Of a DNA stretch of 20,807 bases, positions 8,965 through 17,571 are shown piece after piece. Source of the stretch: Bdellovibrionaceae bacterium UBA2466. GTDB lineage: Bacteria; Bdellovibrionota; FAC87; UBA2466. Numbering within the stretch: position 1 is the first letter of the stretch; each line of letters starts with the position of its first letter. The stretch is from assembly GCA_002342225.1 (NCBI GenBank), contig DDPO01000116.1, positions 1 through 20,807 of the forward strand, written 5' to 3'. Below the pieces are notes generated by a model, which worked only from the letters and a program-made list of their open reading frames with translations, was not told the origin of the DNA and did no database searches. Made by a program: the position numbers and the translations under genes.

Positions 8965-8992
8965 TTGACAAGGAATGTCACTAAGTTATACT
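8965..8992 (+). promoter_or_regulatory. Putative ftsK promoter
   Basis: A consensus TTGACA (8965-8970), a 16 nt spacer and TATACT (8987-8992) make one of the best sigma70-like promoters in the window. The predicted start near 8999 gives a leader of about 87 nt before the ftsK ATG. The rest of 8708-9085 holds the divergent csp promoter and leader and no further gene that I can support. Confidence 0.6.
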
Positions 8993-9085
8993 AATTAATA
9001 GAGAAACATCTTTTTTTTTACCTCCTCTATCGACGTTAAAACAAGGAAAAACGGAACCCAAAAACAACCCCAAAAAGGTGAACGA

Positions 9086-11494
9086 ATGCTCTTTGGAAAA
9101 AAGGCGGCTCCGCCCCTAAAAAACACATCACCCAAAATCACAATGGCAGGCACTAAGCCCAACCCTAATCCGATCCTAGGGGAGATTCAGAAACTTATTT
9201 GGTTTGCCATGGCCCTGACGCTATTTCTGGCTCTTGTGAGCTATTCGCCGCAAGATCCTTCATGGACAACTTGGTCATCCAAAAATCAATTTCAAAACTG
9301 GCTAGGTAGATCGGGGAGTGTTGTTTCAGATTTGCTATTCCAATTATTTGGTCTTGCGAGTTTTTTGATCGCGGGTCTTTTCACACTTTTCGCACTGAGA
9401 AAAAAATCTACTAATTCTCAAGACACCTCATCGTTCAGCACTGTGACACCTGTGCTGTTTCTCATTTCAGTGAGTAGCCTCATTCAGAGTATTCTTCCCA
9501 CCAAGTGGACACCTTGGAGTCTGCCAAACTCTGGCGGAGTCAGTGGACAAATGCTTTTTGAGTTTCTTTCCTGGGCCTCAGGAAATCTTGGAGCCTTCTT
9601 AATCAGTCTTGTAGCTTCGTTGGCTTTAGCTATGTGGGTCTTTAAATGGAATTTCGTCACCGTGGCTACCCAGACGATGAAATTATGGTTTTTTAAGCTT
9701 AAAGAAAAACGCTCAAACCTCACATTGCAATTCAAAGAAAAAGCAAGAACCATCAAAACTTCTATTCAAGAACGCTTGCAGAAGAAAAAAACACCCCCCA
9801 TCGGAGTGCCCAATTCTAATGCTATCACCACAATTCAGACCCAGCCTCCTATTGAAATACCTAAGCCCGCAGTTCAATTGCCCCTTCCTCTCCCTAACCC
9901 CAACACTCAAGTAGCCATAGAAAATGTTCCGCCCATATCCACCGAGCGCTCAGCTGAAGATGAAGAACTCATTAAAGTGCTGAACCCAGAGCTCGGCAAA
10001 GAGAAAGTCCAAACAACTAAAGCTAGACCAACCAAAAAAATCAGTCTGAACTTTCAATTACCACAGCTCACGATGCTTTCTGGAAAAGCGGAAGCAAAAA
10101 CAAAAACTGTTGATAAAAATTGGTACCTTGAAAAAGCACAGATCTTAGTTGAAAAGCTCAAAGATTTTGGAGTCGATGGCGAAGTTGTTCATATTTCTCC
10201 GGGCCCAGTTATTACTGTTTACGAATTTAAACCGGCGAGCGGAGTTAAAATCAAAGAAATCTCAAACCTATCCGATGATCTGACCCTTGCGCTGAGTGTT
10301 CTTAGCGTGCGTATTGTTGCGCCCATTCCAGGAAAACCAGTCGTGGGCATTGAAATACCAAGCCCTCATCGTGAAACAGTGTTCTTTAAAGACCTTGTTC
10401 AAGAGACTCCATTTTTCAAAAATGAGATTCGTATTCCAATCGCTCTTGGACGATTGGCTTCGGGAGAGCCTGTCACAGCTGACCTTGCAGCTATGCCACA
10501 TCTTTTAGTTGCTGGATCCACGGGAACTGGAAAATCGGTTTTCATCAACACACTTATTGCAAGCTTGCTCTACCGATTTACCCCCCAACAATTAAAGCTC
10601 ATTTTAGTTGATCCCAAAATGGTTGAGCTTTCACTTTACGAGGGAATTCCACACTTGCTGCTTCCAGTCGTTGTAGACTCTAGAAAAGCCGCTCTAGCAC
10701 TTCGTTGGGCTGTTGAAGAGATGGAGCGAAGATACTCGTTGTTGCATCAATCCGGAGTCAGACATGTCGATGCTTATAACGAAAAATTAACCGAACTTTA
10801 CGGTGGCCCCACAGATGAACATCCCTTTCTTCCTTACTTGGTTGTGGTAATCGATGAGTATGCAGACCTCATGGCCGTCGTAGCTAAAGATGTTGAACTC
10901 TCCATTGCGAGATTAGCCCAAAAAGCCCGAGCCAGTGGTATTCATCTCGTCCTAGCAACCCAACGCCCATCCACTGACGTCGTGACCGGCACAATTAAAG
11001 CCAACTTCCCAAGCCGAATCTCCTTCCGAGTGGCCTCTTCTGTAGACTCCAAAACGATTTTGGACCGAACGGGAGCTGATCGACTCTTGGGTAGTGGAGA
11101 TATGTTGTTCCATTCCGCAGGTTTCTCAAGTCTTCGACGGATGCAAGGGGCCTTTGTTTCAGATGCCGATGTAGCAAGAATCGTAGAGCATTTAAAGAAC
11201 CAAGGCGAGCCTGAGTATGATGAACGAATTCTTAAATCCCTTGAGAATGCCGAACAAATTGAAGCAGGGGGTTCGTATGATGGTGAAGGGTCTGACGAAG
11301 ATGCTAAACTATTTGATGCAGCCGTAAGACTCGTCACTGAAAAAGGTGAAGCTAGCATCTCGCTGGTTCAGCGACATTTGAGAATCGGTTACAATCGGGC
11401 TGCCACGCTCATCGAGCAACTTGAGAAAGAGGGGATTGTTGGCCCCTCTGCTGGCGCTTCAAAACGACGCCAAGTTTTGGTCGGACAAATATAA
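9086..11494 (+). CDS. ftsK: FtsK/SpoIIIE-family DNA translocase
   Basis: FtsK is a septum-anchored hexameric pump that moves chromosome ends apart at division and activates dimer resolution. The 802 residues are the compact form of the family. Four hydrophobic segments occupy about 34-52, 75-105, 115-133 and 155-188. A Pro/Lys/Gln-rich linker follows (about 200-345), then the alpha/beta motor with Walker A GSTGTGKS (477-484) and Walker B LVVVIDEYADL (about 588-598), and the ATQRPSTDVVTGTIKANFPSRI stretch. A winged-helix gamma domain (about 735-802, LVTEKGEASISLVQRHLRIGYNRAATLIEQLEKEGIVGP) reads the polarity sequences on DNA. The ATG at 9086 has AAGGTG about 6 nt upstream. No frameshift or missing motif is seen. 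Confidence 0.97.
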   Translation: MLFGKKAAPPLKNTSPKITMAGTKPNPNPILGEIQKLIWFAMALTLFLALVSYSPQDPSWTTWSSKNQFQNWLGRSGSVVSDLLFQLFGLASFLIAGLFTLFALRKKSTNSQDTSSFSTVTPVLFLISVSSLIQSILPTKWTPWSLPNSGGVSGQMLFEFLSWASGNLGAFLISLVASLALAMWVFKWNFVTVATQTMKLWFFKLKEKRSNLTLQFKEKARTIKTSIQERLQKKKTPPIGVPNSNAITTIQTQPPIEIPKPAVQLPLPLPNPNTQVAIENVPPISTERSAEDEELIKVLNPELGKEKVQTTKARPTKKISLNFQLPQLTMLSGKAEAKTKTVDKNWYLEKAQILVEKLKDFGVDGEVVHISPGPVITVYEFKPASGVKIKEISNLSDDLTLALSVLSVRIVAPIPGKPVVGIEIPSPHRETVFFKDLVQETPFFKNEIRIPIALGRLASGEPVTADLAAMPHLLVAGSTGTGKSVFINTLIASLLYRFTPQQLKLILVDPKMVELSLYEGIPHLLLPVVVDSRKAALALRWAVEEMERRYSLLHQSGVRHVDAYNEKLTELYGGPTDEHPFLPYLVVVIDEYADLMAVVAKDVELSIARLAQKARASGIHLVLATQRPSTDVVTGTIKANFPSRISFRVASSVDSKTILDRTGADRLLGSGDMLFHSAGFSSLRRMQGAFVSDADVARIVEHLKNQGEPEYDERILKSLENAEQIEAGGSYDGEGSDEDAKLFDAAVRLVTEKGEASISLVQRHLRIGYNRAATLIEQLEKEGIVGPSAGASKRRQVLVGQI

Positions 11495-11502
11495 AACTTC
11501 AA

Positions 11503-11531
11503 TTGATTCTGATTCAAAACTCACCTATACC
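11503..11531 (+). promoter_or_regulatory. Putative promoter for the small secreted protein gene
   Basis: TTGATT (11503-11508), a 17 nt spacer and TATACC (11526-11531) lie between the ftsK stop and the next start codon. A start near 11538 would give a leader of about 30 nt. Read-through from ftsK is also possible, since I see no terminator in this gap. Confidence 0.4.
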
Positions 11532-11567
11532 AAGAGCCTAAACTTTTAACCTGTGGATGGTAGTTTG

Positions 11568-11942
11568 ATGAAAGCTCTGAAAGTTTCGCTTGTTGTATTA
11601 TTTGTTTTTTTAGTCCGTGCCCATTCTGAGGAGGTTCGCTACTCCTGCACTTTAAAGATTCATTGCAGCCAACTTCATGCAGATCAAAAGACTTCATTCG
11701 AGTACGTAAGCAGTCCCGATAAAAAAGAGGCCAAAACGGTAGATTTGGGTGTTGTACGAGGGCGGGTCTTTGGGCCACACTACCTCTCTCTTTATTTGTT
11801 TGATACCAGAAAGCCCAACACGATTTGGACTAAGGCTTTTTCTCAATCTTTGATTAATGACCTGGAAGTTTCTCTTATAATCCCGGAAGACTCTGAACAC
11901 TCAATGGTAGCCAACTTAAGTTGCTTGAAAAAGCTCGACTAG
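11568..11942 (+). CDS. Small secreted protein of unknown function
   Basis: I do not recognise this 124-residue protein. The ATG at 11568 opens a clear signal peptide (MKALKVSLVVLFVFLVRAHS), with probable cleavage near residue 20, so the mature chain is about 104 residues and exported. An upstream in-frame GTG at 11553 would put polar residues before the signal and is less likely; a GGATGG lies before the ATG. The mature part has three cysteines (C27, C33 and C119), enough for one disulfide, and alternating polar and hydrophobic stretches (LGVVRGRVFGPHYLSLYLFD) that suggest a beta-rich fold. It lies between ftsK and lolA on the same strand, with 40 nt to lolA. A periplasmic role is likely but no function can be given. 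Confidence 0.75.
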   Translation: MKALKVSLVVLFVFLVRAHSEEVRYSCTLKIHCSQLHADQKTSFEYVSSPDKKEAKTVDLGVVRGRVFGPHYLSLYLFDTRKPNTIWTKAFSQSLINDLEVSLIIPEDSEHSMVANLSCLKKLD

Positions 11943-11945
11943 TTT

Positions 11946-11974
11946 TTGAACCCAGATGGCCACTCTGCTATAAA
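11946..11974 (+). promoter_or_regulatory. Putative lolA operon promoter close to the start codon
   Basis: TTGAAC (11946-11951), a 17 nt spacer and TATAAA (11969-11974) are followed by only 8 nt before the lolA ATG. Initiation here would give an mRNA with essentially no leader. An AAGG just before the ATG could instead serve as a Shine-Dalgarno on a longer transcript coming from upstream. Confidence 0.45.
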
Positions 11975-11982
11975 AAGGTCCC

Positions 11983-12624
11983 ATGAGACTATTATCGTTT
12001 AAATGGATGTTAGGAATAGGATTATGTCATCTTTCCCTAGGTACCACCCCTCTCACAGATGCGCTAAGCAAACTTCAAAACTCTTGGGATAATACCAAGA
12101 ATTACCAATCTAATTTTAAACAGGTGGTTTTTTCCAAAAAGCTGCACACCAAAGATGAAACTAGAGGGACAATTTTTGTCTCAAAGCCCGGAAAAATACG
12201 CTGGGAAATTCCCGATCAAAACCTCATTCAAATACTGAATGGGAACCGAATGACTCAAATCAAAGAGAACAAACGCAGAAAAAAGACTGTGGTCGACATC
12301 TTTAGGGACATTTCCAAGTCTGTCGACTTAAAGTCGCTTGGCTTTTTAAGTGGCACAGCCTCTTTTAAAGAAAGCTACAATGCTGTTTTAGGCGCGGAAG
12401 ATACTGAAAAGATTGAGCTAAAGCTCACTCCCAAATCCTCTCCCAACGAAACATATCTTGCGGAAATTGATAAAAAAAGCTATTTTCTGCGCGCTTTAAC
12501 AACGGATACGGCCGATTCGAAAGTTCGGATCGACTTTTTGAAGACAGAGATCAACACCAACTTAGAATCCAGCCTCTTTGAGTATCAACCGAAGCCGACA
12601 GATACTGTGCACGAAAATCCATAA
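11983..12624 (+). CDS. lolA: LolA-like outer-membrane lipoprotein carrier
   Basis: LolA is the periplasmic chaperone that takes lipoproteins from LolCDE in the inner membrane to the outer membrane. The 213 residues start with a hydrophobic signal sequence (about 1-20). The family core is visible: [50 protein letters not shown] (about 41-90), with the hallmark PGK-RWE at 69-75. The C-terminal half is more diverged, with extra Lys/Glu-rich segments, so the assignment rests mostly on the N-terminal half. It fits with two LspA enzymes in the window, since LspA makes the mature lipoproteins that LolA carries. It heads a tight operon with yajQ (11 nt gap), rimO and a barrel gene. Confidence 0.85.
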   Translation: MRLLSFKWMLGIGLCHLSLGTTPLTDALSKLQNSWDNTKNYQSNFKQVVFSKKLHTKDETRGTIFVSKPGKIRWEIPDQNLIQILNGNRMTQIKENKRRKKTVVDIFRDISKSVDLKSLGFLSGTASFKESYNAVLGAEDTEKIELKLTPKSSPNETYLAEIDKKSYFLRALTTDTADSKVRIDFLKTEINTNLESSLFEYQPKPTDTVHENP

Positions 12625-12635
12625 GGAAGAGTGAT

Positions 12636-13127
12636 ATGCCTTCATTTGATATTGTAGTGAATTTGAACTTGCAGGAAGTGGATAATGCCATCAATCAAGC
12701 GCAAAAAGAACTTGGGCAACGATACGACTTCAAAGGTAGCAAAAGCAAAATTGAGTGGGACGCCAAGAAAAAAGAGATCAATTTAGTTAGCGATGATGAT
12801 TACAAGCTAAAAGCCGTCATAGATATTGTTCAAGGAAAGCTGATTAAGCGCGGAGTATCGATAAAGAATATCACTTTCGGGAAAGTCGAGCCATCTTTCG
12901 AGGGGACAGTAAGGCAGAACTTAACTCTGGCCGGCGGAATTCCCTCTGAAAAAGGAAAAGAGATCAATAAACTTATTAAAGATTCAAAATTGAAAGTTTC
13001 ATCTCAAATGCAAGATGAACAAGTAAGAGTTACCGGAAAAAATCGAGATGACCTCCAAGAAGTGATTGCTTTGGTCAGGAAGTCTGATCTGGGTATGGAT
13101 TTTAATTTTATTAACTTTAGAGACTAA
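12636..13127 (+). CDS. yajQ: YajQ-family nucleotide-binding protein
   Basis: The 163 residues match the YajQ/DUF520 family in length and sequence: [41 protein letters not shown] at the start, [20 protein letters not shown] in the middle, and [30 protein letters not shown] near the end. Family members have two ferredoxin-like domains. Some bind cyclic di-GMP and affect transcription, and nucleic-acid binding has also been proposed; the exact role here is unknown. The ATG has AGGA 8 nt upstream. The stop codon overlaps the rimO start by 1 nt (TAATG), so translation is probably coupled. Confidence 0.94.
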   Translation: MPSFDIVVNLNLQEVDNAINQAQKELGQRYDFKGSKSKIEWDAKKKEINLVSDDDYKLKAVIDIVQGKLIKRGVSIKNITFGKVEPSFEGTVRQNLTLAGGIPSEKGKEINKLIKDSKLKVSSQMQDEQVRVTGKNRDDLQEVIALVRKSDLGMDFNFINFRD

Positions 13128-14473
13128 TGTTAGAGACCAGTTCAAAAACTATTTTTTTCCAGTCTCTAGGTTGTCCGAAGAACCTAGTCGATGCGGAAGT
13201 GATGCTTGGAATCACGAAAGAGCACAACTACAAATTTGTAGAAGACCCTTCTCAAGCCGAAGTGATCGTAGTTAACACTTGTAGCTTCATTAACGATTCC
13301 AAACGTGAGTCTATCAATACGGTTCTTGAACTATCAGAAAACAAAAAGACGGGAAATTGCAATAAGCTCATCGTAACCGGCTGCTTGCCACAAAGGTACA
13401 AAGAGGATTTGAAAGTTGCGTTCCCAGAAGTCGATGCTTTTGTTGGAACCGGTCAGTATGGGAACATTTTAGCGTTTATTGAAGGACAAAAAGAGAGCGA
13501 TGAGGGATTTAAACACCCCAAGTACCTTCACAATGAAAACACGCCCCGAATCAATTCCCAGCCGAAACACCGCGCCTACTTAAAAGTTTCTGAAGGCTGC
13601 ATTAAGAATTGTGCCTTTTGTATTATCCCGAAAATTAGAGGAACGCTCAGAAGCCGCACTGTAGATTCTCTTGTAAAAGAGGCCGAGAACTTAGTTGCTT
13701 CAGGTGTGAAAGAACTCAATCTCATCGCACAAGACCTTACAGACTATGGAAGAGATCTTAGAGACGGTACAACCCTAGTCTCTCTTCTAAAAGGGCTAGT
13801 TAAAGTAGAGGGACTTGAGTGGATTAGAATGCTCTATGTTTATCCCGACGAAATGTCAGATGAATTGATCGAGCTCATTGCGACGGAGAAAAAGATCTGT
13901 AAATACATCGACACTCCTGTACAGCACATCAACGATCGAATGTTAGCTTTAATGAATCGTAAAGTTACAGGGGCACAAATCAGAGAACGTTTGAATAAGT
14001 TGAGAGAGCGAATCCCCGAAGTGGTGATACGAAGTACGGTCATTGTTGGTTATCCAGGAGAAACAGAAGACGAATATCAACAATTGAAATCTTTTGTGAA
14101 AGAGGCCCTTTTTGATCATTTAGGGGTTTTTGCGTACTCGCACGAGGAAAACACTGCTTCGTACAGTCTTCCCGACCAACTACCCGAGGAGCTAAAACAG
14201 GCTAGAAGAGACGACCTCATGAAAACACAACAAGCAGCGTCGAAATCTAGGTTGAAGAAACTCGTCGGAAAAACCCTACCAGTGTTGGTGGAAGGGCCAT
14301 CGGAGGAATCAGAGTTCCTTTGGCAGGGCAGATACCAAGGCCAAGCCCCTGACATTGACGGCCATATCTTGATACGCTCAGGAAAACTTACTCAAGGCTC
14401 TATTCTTGATCTTAAAATTGAGCAAGCAATGGAGTATGATTTAATCGCCAGTGCGATTGAATATACGACATAA
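13127..14473 (+). CDS. rimO: RimO, ribosomal protein S12 methylthiotransferase
   Basis: RimO is a radical-SAM enzyme that adds a methylthio group to a conserved aspartate of ribosomal protein S12. The 448 residues have the three expected domains. The N-terminal MTTase domain has cluster cysteines C16 (in SLGCPKNLVDAE, typical of RimO rather than MiaB), C52 (NTCSF) and C86 (TGCLPQR). The radical-SAM motif CIKNCAFC (C158, C162, C165) is followed by IIPKIRG. A C-terminal TRAM domain (about 375-445, LPVLVEGPSEESEFLWQGRYQGQAPDIDG) closes the protein. The ATG overlaps the yajQ stop codon. Its 3' end overlaps the next gene by 23 nt. Confidence 0.96.
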   Translation: MLETSSKTIFFQSLGCPKNLVDAEVMLGITKEHNYKFVEDPSQAEVIVVNTCSFINDSKRESINTVLELSENKKTGNCNKLIVTGCLPQRYKEDLKVAFPEVDAFVGTGQYGNILAFIEGQKESDEGFKHPKYLHNENTPRINSQPKHRAYLKVSEGCIKNCAFCIIPKIRGTLRSRTVDSLVKEAENLVASGVKELNLIAQDLTDYGRDLRDGTTLVSLLKGLVKVEGLEWIRMLYVYPDEMSDELIELIATEKKICKYIDTPVQHINDRMLALMNRKVTGAQIRERLNKLRERIPEVVIRSTVIVGYPGETEDEYQQLKSFVKEALFDHLGVFAYSHEENTASYSLPDQLPEELKQARRDDLMKTQQAASKSRLKKLVGKTLPVLVEGPSEESEFLWQGRYQGQAPDIDGHILIRSGKLTQGSILDLKIEQAMEYDLIASAIEYTT

Positions 14474-15464
14474 CTTTCTTTTACCTATCACTCTCGCACT
14501 CGTCTGCTCTTTAGTTTCATTTGGCGACTACGCTTGGATCCCCGACTATCATCACTTACAAACCAAAGTAGGAATAGATTATTTACATAGCTCAGACAAC
14601 TTCGGAAGTGATGGGGTAAAAACAGCCCTTACCAATGCAAATCAGCCCACATCTCTCAATGATTTTAAATTTTGGATTGAAGGCGAGTACGGATTTGTCA
14701 AAGACTGGTCGGGTTATTTGCGACTACCGTTCACGACTGCGCTGATCGACAATTCAACGGAAACCCTCTTTAGTGGCTCGGGATTCTCCGACCTAAATCT
14801 CGGTCTCAAATGGAATGTGCTTCGAAGCAAATCTCTCATCACTTTAGAATTATTTAGCCGAGTCCCCCTGTACAGTACGACTGCACCCCAAACAGGAGAG
14901 CTAGTATTAGGTGATGGTAGCTTTGACTTTGGCGGATTGATGAATGTGGGCTATCGATTTAACCGAAGATTTGCTGTTGGAATTTCGCCGGGGCTCATGA
15001 TCCGATCTTCGGGTTATGAGAGCGCTTTTGTTGGAAGTGCTTTTGGTGGGGCAACTTTTCATCCGATGTATATAAGACTGGTCATAGATTCTCTGTTTTC
15101 ATTAAGAAAGCCCTCTCCAACTATCACTAACTCAAGCAACTCAAAGACGGGATCGGGAGGATCATTTGCGCGGCTCTCAAAAAATCCCGATAGTGTTGCG
15201 ATTGGAGTACGAATAGGTGCCTTTTTAAGTAAACAATATCGGCTTGAAGCTTCAACAATGTGGTCAACTTATGGAAAGTCGTCACCTGTTTATTTTAAAA
15301 CGGGCCTAAATTTGGTTGCAGATTTTGATCTCTACGAGCCAGAACTTCCCAAGACCAAAGTAAAAGAGATTCCTTTTGAAAAAGAGCAACAACCCCTTGA
15401 CCGCTCTAAAGAGTCTCAAGAGTTCGGGGCACCCACCGAAAATTTCGAGGAAAAAACTAATTAG
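14451..15464 (+). CDS. Predicted outer-membrane beta-barrel protein, function unknown
   Basis: This 337-residue protein begins inside the end of rimO at a GTG (14451), a 23 nt overlap. It opens with a signal peptide (MRLNIRHNFLLPITLALVCSLVSFG, about 1-25). The body alternates short aromatic and polar strands ending in Phe, Leu or Tyr (GYLRLPF, LNLGLKWNVL, GLMNVGYRF, FAVGISPGLMIRSSG), and includes GELVLGDGSFDFGGL, which resembles the transporter-like barrels grouped as MetA-pathway phenol-degradation proteins (PF13557-like). The last 40 or so residues are hydrophilic (Lys/Glu-rich) and probably outside the barrel. There is no Shine-Dalgarno at normal spacing before the GTG (a GGAG lies about 16 nt upstream), so coupling to rimO is likely. 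The family assignment is tentative; outer-membrane location is fairly likely. Confidence 0.75.
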   Translation: MRLNIRHNFLLPITLALVCSLVSFGDYAWIPDYHHLQTKVGIDYLHSSDNFGSDGVKTALTNANQPTSLNDFKFWIEGEYGFVKDWSGYLRLPFTTALIDNSTETLFSGSGFSDLNLGLKWNVLRSKSLITLELFSRVPLYSTTAPQTGELVLGDGSFDFGGLMNVGYRFNRRFAVGISPGLMIRSSGYESAFVGSAFGGATFHPMYIRLVIDSLFSLRKPSPTITNSSNSKTGSGGSFARLSKNPDSVAIGVRIGAFLSKQYRLEASTMWSTYGKSSPVYFKTGLNLVADFDLYEPELPKTKVKEIPFEKEQQPLDRSKESQEFGAPTENFEEKTN

Positions 15465-17443
15465 TCATTACTTCCGAAAGAAACTTGCGATCTCATTCCG
15501 CGAGAAGTCGCTCCTGAATTTCTTGAAGGTAACCGTGAGCCAGATTCGTTTTTTGGGCTGAAATAGGGTCTTGCACTATTACTAGTGGCTGCAGGAGATC
15601 TTAAGGCGCTTTCGTTAAATTCCTGTTTCTCTTTTTCAATATTTTTGTCACCGGATCTGGGTCGTCTTTCCGATTTATTGGCTGCAACAGCACCGCTCTT
15701 TTTGTCATTAAAAAAATCTGGATCCATTGAGTCCTCTGAATCGTTGCCCAAATTCCCACTTCCAACTCCCCTATTATCGTCAGATAAAAAACCCGAAGCG
15801 TCAGATTCATTATTTGAATTTCTTTGAGATATTGAATTGCCCTCGGAGCCATTGCTATTATCAGGATCATTTAAGCTTGATTTGGATATATCTGCTGTAA
15901 TTGTCGATAGCCCAGCTGGCGAACCATCGCCATTTCCGCTCTTAGCCCTTCCGGCAACTTGCGATTCGCTGTTGCCTCTTTGAGTAGGGCTAGCTTCAGA
16001 GCTTTTATCTAAGCTTCCAACCAAGCCGCCAGACCGTCTCCCACGGTCACCAGAATTCGATCCAGAATTAGAACCAAGTTTCTTTTTATGAAAAGATCCG
16101 CCCGAATCATCACTTTTTCGCCCAAACGAGCCAGCGTTCGAACTATTGTTTGAAAGCCCTCGCGTGACCCCATTGGGAGAATTTTTAGCTAAATCGGGCG
16201 TATCAGGTCCGTCCTTAAAACTTTTCCAAATGGGCTCCCCGAGTGGCATTTTTTTGTCTTCGCGATGACTATAGTACCTCTCCTTATTGGGATAATATTT
16301 ATGATACCCATCCGGATCAGGAATAGCGGACGCCCTCATCTGAGCACACCCAATAGCTGTGTAACCCCCTCCGTGTTCGTGATCACCGCTACTGTCTTTG
16401 TCATCATTAGGGTCACCAATACCATTTCCCGCTTTTTTACCATTCGGCCAACCCATCTGTCCGTGGCCCATGGTTTCATGGGAATAGACCGCTCCACTGG
16501 AATAACCTTCACGGTCGACAATACCTACAGCAACTTCTCCGGAAGCCATTCCGCCAAAACCATCACCTTTACCTTTGTGACTTTCAGCTCTTTTCTTCGA
16601 TTCCCCAGAAGCCCCATTGGCCAGCTGGTTACAACCAGCAACATTTTTAGTGGGCCGCTTGCCAGTTTTTTTATCTTCTTCGTAAGAACCACACATTTCA
16701 TCAGCAACGGTGCTGCTTCGATTAGTGAGAACTAACGAAGACCCTTTTCCCGCAATCTTGGATTCTTTAATGTTACAGCTGCTACTTTGAAGACTATTGA
16801 TCTGTGCTTCATTGTTGGGGTCCGGAATACTCACCGTTCTAGCATAGGGAACCAAATTCACTCCGCAAGCGGCAGACATTTGCACCATGTCTTTAATCTG
16901 AGAATTAGCATCTGGCCCGTCGACAAAAACGCAGACTGGCCACCAAAGACCAAATGACTGTCCCTTACTAGACTGCCCACCGGAACCGTCACCAGCCTTC
17001 GGTGGAGGATTTCTTTGAGGTTCTTCAGGTGAAATAGCGTCGTCGGTTTTCTCAGGCAAGGAGCCTTCTCGTTTGGCTTCATTGATCAGGTTTGCCTTTG
17101 GAATTGGCGGGGGAGTTGATTGAAGTTGCGTTACTAAACTGTTGCCACCTAAATCTGTTCCTGAGTTGTTACTAATAGGCTCATTGCTTTTTGAAATATC
17201 TTTTGAGCTAGTTTGCAGGTTTTCTTTTTCCTCAGAAGTTTCACCATTCGTTATGTTCGACTTAGAAATGACTTTAATGGGCTTCTTCTTCTGGAGTTGT
17301 GGGATTTTCCAACCCCCGATTGGTTTGCCGTTTTTTATTGATTGCAAAAGCCGAGAAGCAGCCGAGTTCTCGCCCTGACCATGTACCGAAGAAAAACTTG
17401 GAAACAGCAATAAACAAATAGCTATGTATGCCGTAATTTTCAT
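15461..17443 (-). CDS. Secreted Cys-rich protein with HExxxH motif and Ser/Gly/Asn-rich tail, unknown function
   Basis: I do not recognise this 660-residue protein. It starts with a signal peptide (MKITAYIAICLLLFPSFSSVHG, about 1-22). Residues 25-165 are a Lys/Ser/Pro-rich linker. A compact core follows (about 165-405) with all six mature cysteines (171, 193, 223, 251, 271, 366), a hydrophobic strand (LWWPVCVFVDGPDA) and the segment YSHETMGHGQMGW, where HETMGH is at 322-327. That motif suggests a zinc site but has one residue too many for HExxH. More histidines follow (DHEHGGG, 354-360). Residues 410-660 are low complexity: Ser, Gly, Asn, Asp and Lys. An exported enzyme or surface protein is possible. 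It lies downstream of lptF (124 nt gap), and its stop overlaps the convergent barrel gene by 4 nt. The Shine-Dalgarno (CAGGGA) is very close to the ATG. Confidence 0.8.
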   Translation of the reverse strand: MKITAYIAICLLLFPSFSSVHGQGENSAASRLLQSIKNGKPIGGWKIPQLQKKKPIKVISKSNITNGETSEEKENLQTSSKDISKSNEPISNNSGTDLGGNSLVTQLQSTPPPIPKANLINEAKREGSLPEKTDDAISPEEPQRNPPPKAGDGSGGQSSKGQSFGLWWPVCVFVDGPDANSQIKDMVQMSAACGVNLVPYARTVSIPDPNNEAQINSLQSSSCNIKESKIAGKGSSLVLTNRSSTVADEMCGSYEEDKKTGKRPTKNVAGCNQLANGASGESKKRAESHKGKGDGFGGMASGEVAVGIVDREGYSSGAVYSHETMGHGQMGWPNGKKAGNGIGDPNDDKDSSGDHEHGGGYTAIGCAQMRASAIPDPDGYHKYYPNKERYYSHREDKKMPLGEPIWKSFKDGPDTPDLAKNSPNGVTRGLSNNSSNAGSFGRKSDDSGGSFHKKKLGSNSGSNSGDRGRRSGGLVGSLDKSSEASPTQRGNSESQVAGRAKSGNGDGSPAGLSTITADISKSSLNDPDNSNGSEGNSISQRNSNNESDASGFLSDDNRGVGSGNLGNDSEDSMDPDFFNDKKSGAVAANKSERRPRSGDKNIEKEKQEFNESALRSPAATSNSARPYFSPKNESGSRLPSRNSGATSRGMRSQVSFGSND

Positions 17444-17540
17444 TCCCTGCCCGTCAAAAACATTTACAGTTTCATTTTTAATTTAAAAAGTGCAACGACG
17501 ATGCCTACATTGCGTGCGACAAGTTACAGGGAAGAATACG

Positions 17541-17571
17541 AATAGGTGTCAAAACATTAAACAGGTGTCAA
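17541..17571. repeat. Short direct repeat across the lptF stop codon
   Basis: AATAGGTGTCAA (17541-17552) and AACAGGTGTCAA (17560-17571) differ at one base and start 19 nt apart. On the minus strand each contains TTGACACCT, and the copy at 17544-17552 supplies a TTGACA that could be a -35 box for the secreted-protein gene, though its -10 is poor. The rest of 17444-17540 is A/T-rich leader with no gene seen. Confidence 0.5.

Noticed and set aside
1979..8986. The 11-mer TGTCACTAAGT occurs upstream of lon (2364-2374, minus) and inside the ftsK promoter (8976-8986), with a near copy at 2436-2446.
   Set aside because: An identical copy also lies inside the lon coding region (1979-1989), and the sites differ in distance from the genes. 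With so few sites it could be chance; I do not claim a regulon.
16265..16735. Plus-strand open frame of 156 codons opposite the secreted HExxxH protein gene.
   Set aside because: The minus-strand gene has a signal peptide, clustered cysteines and a 660-codon frame. The plus-strand frame has repetitive Thr/Ile/Val composition typical of an antisense shadow.
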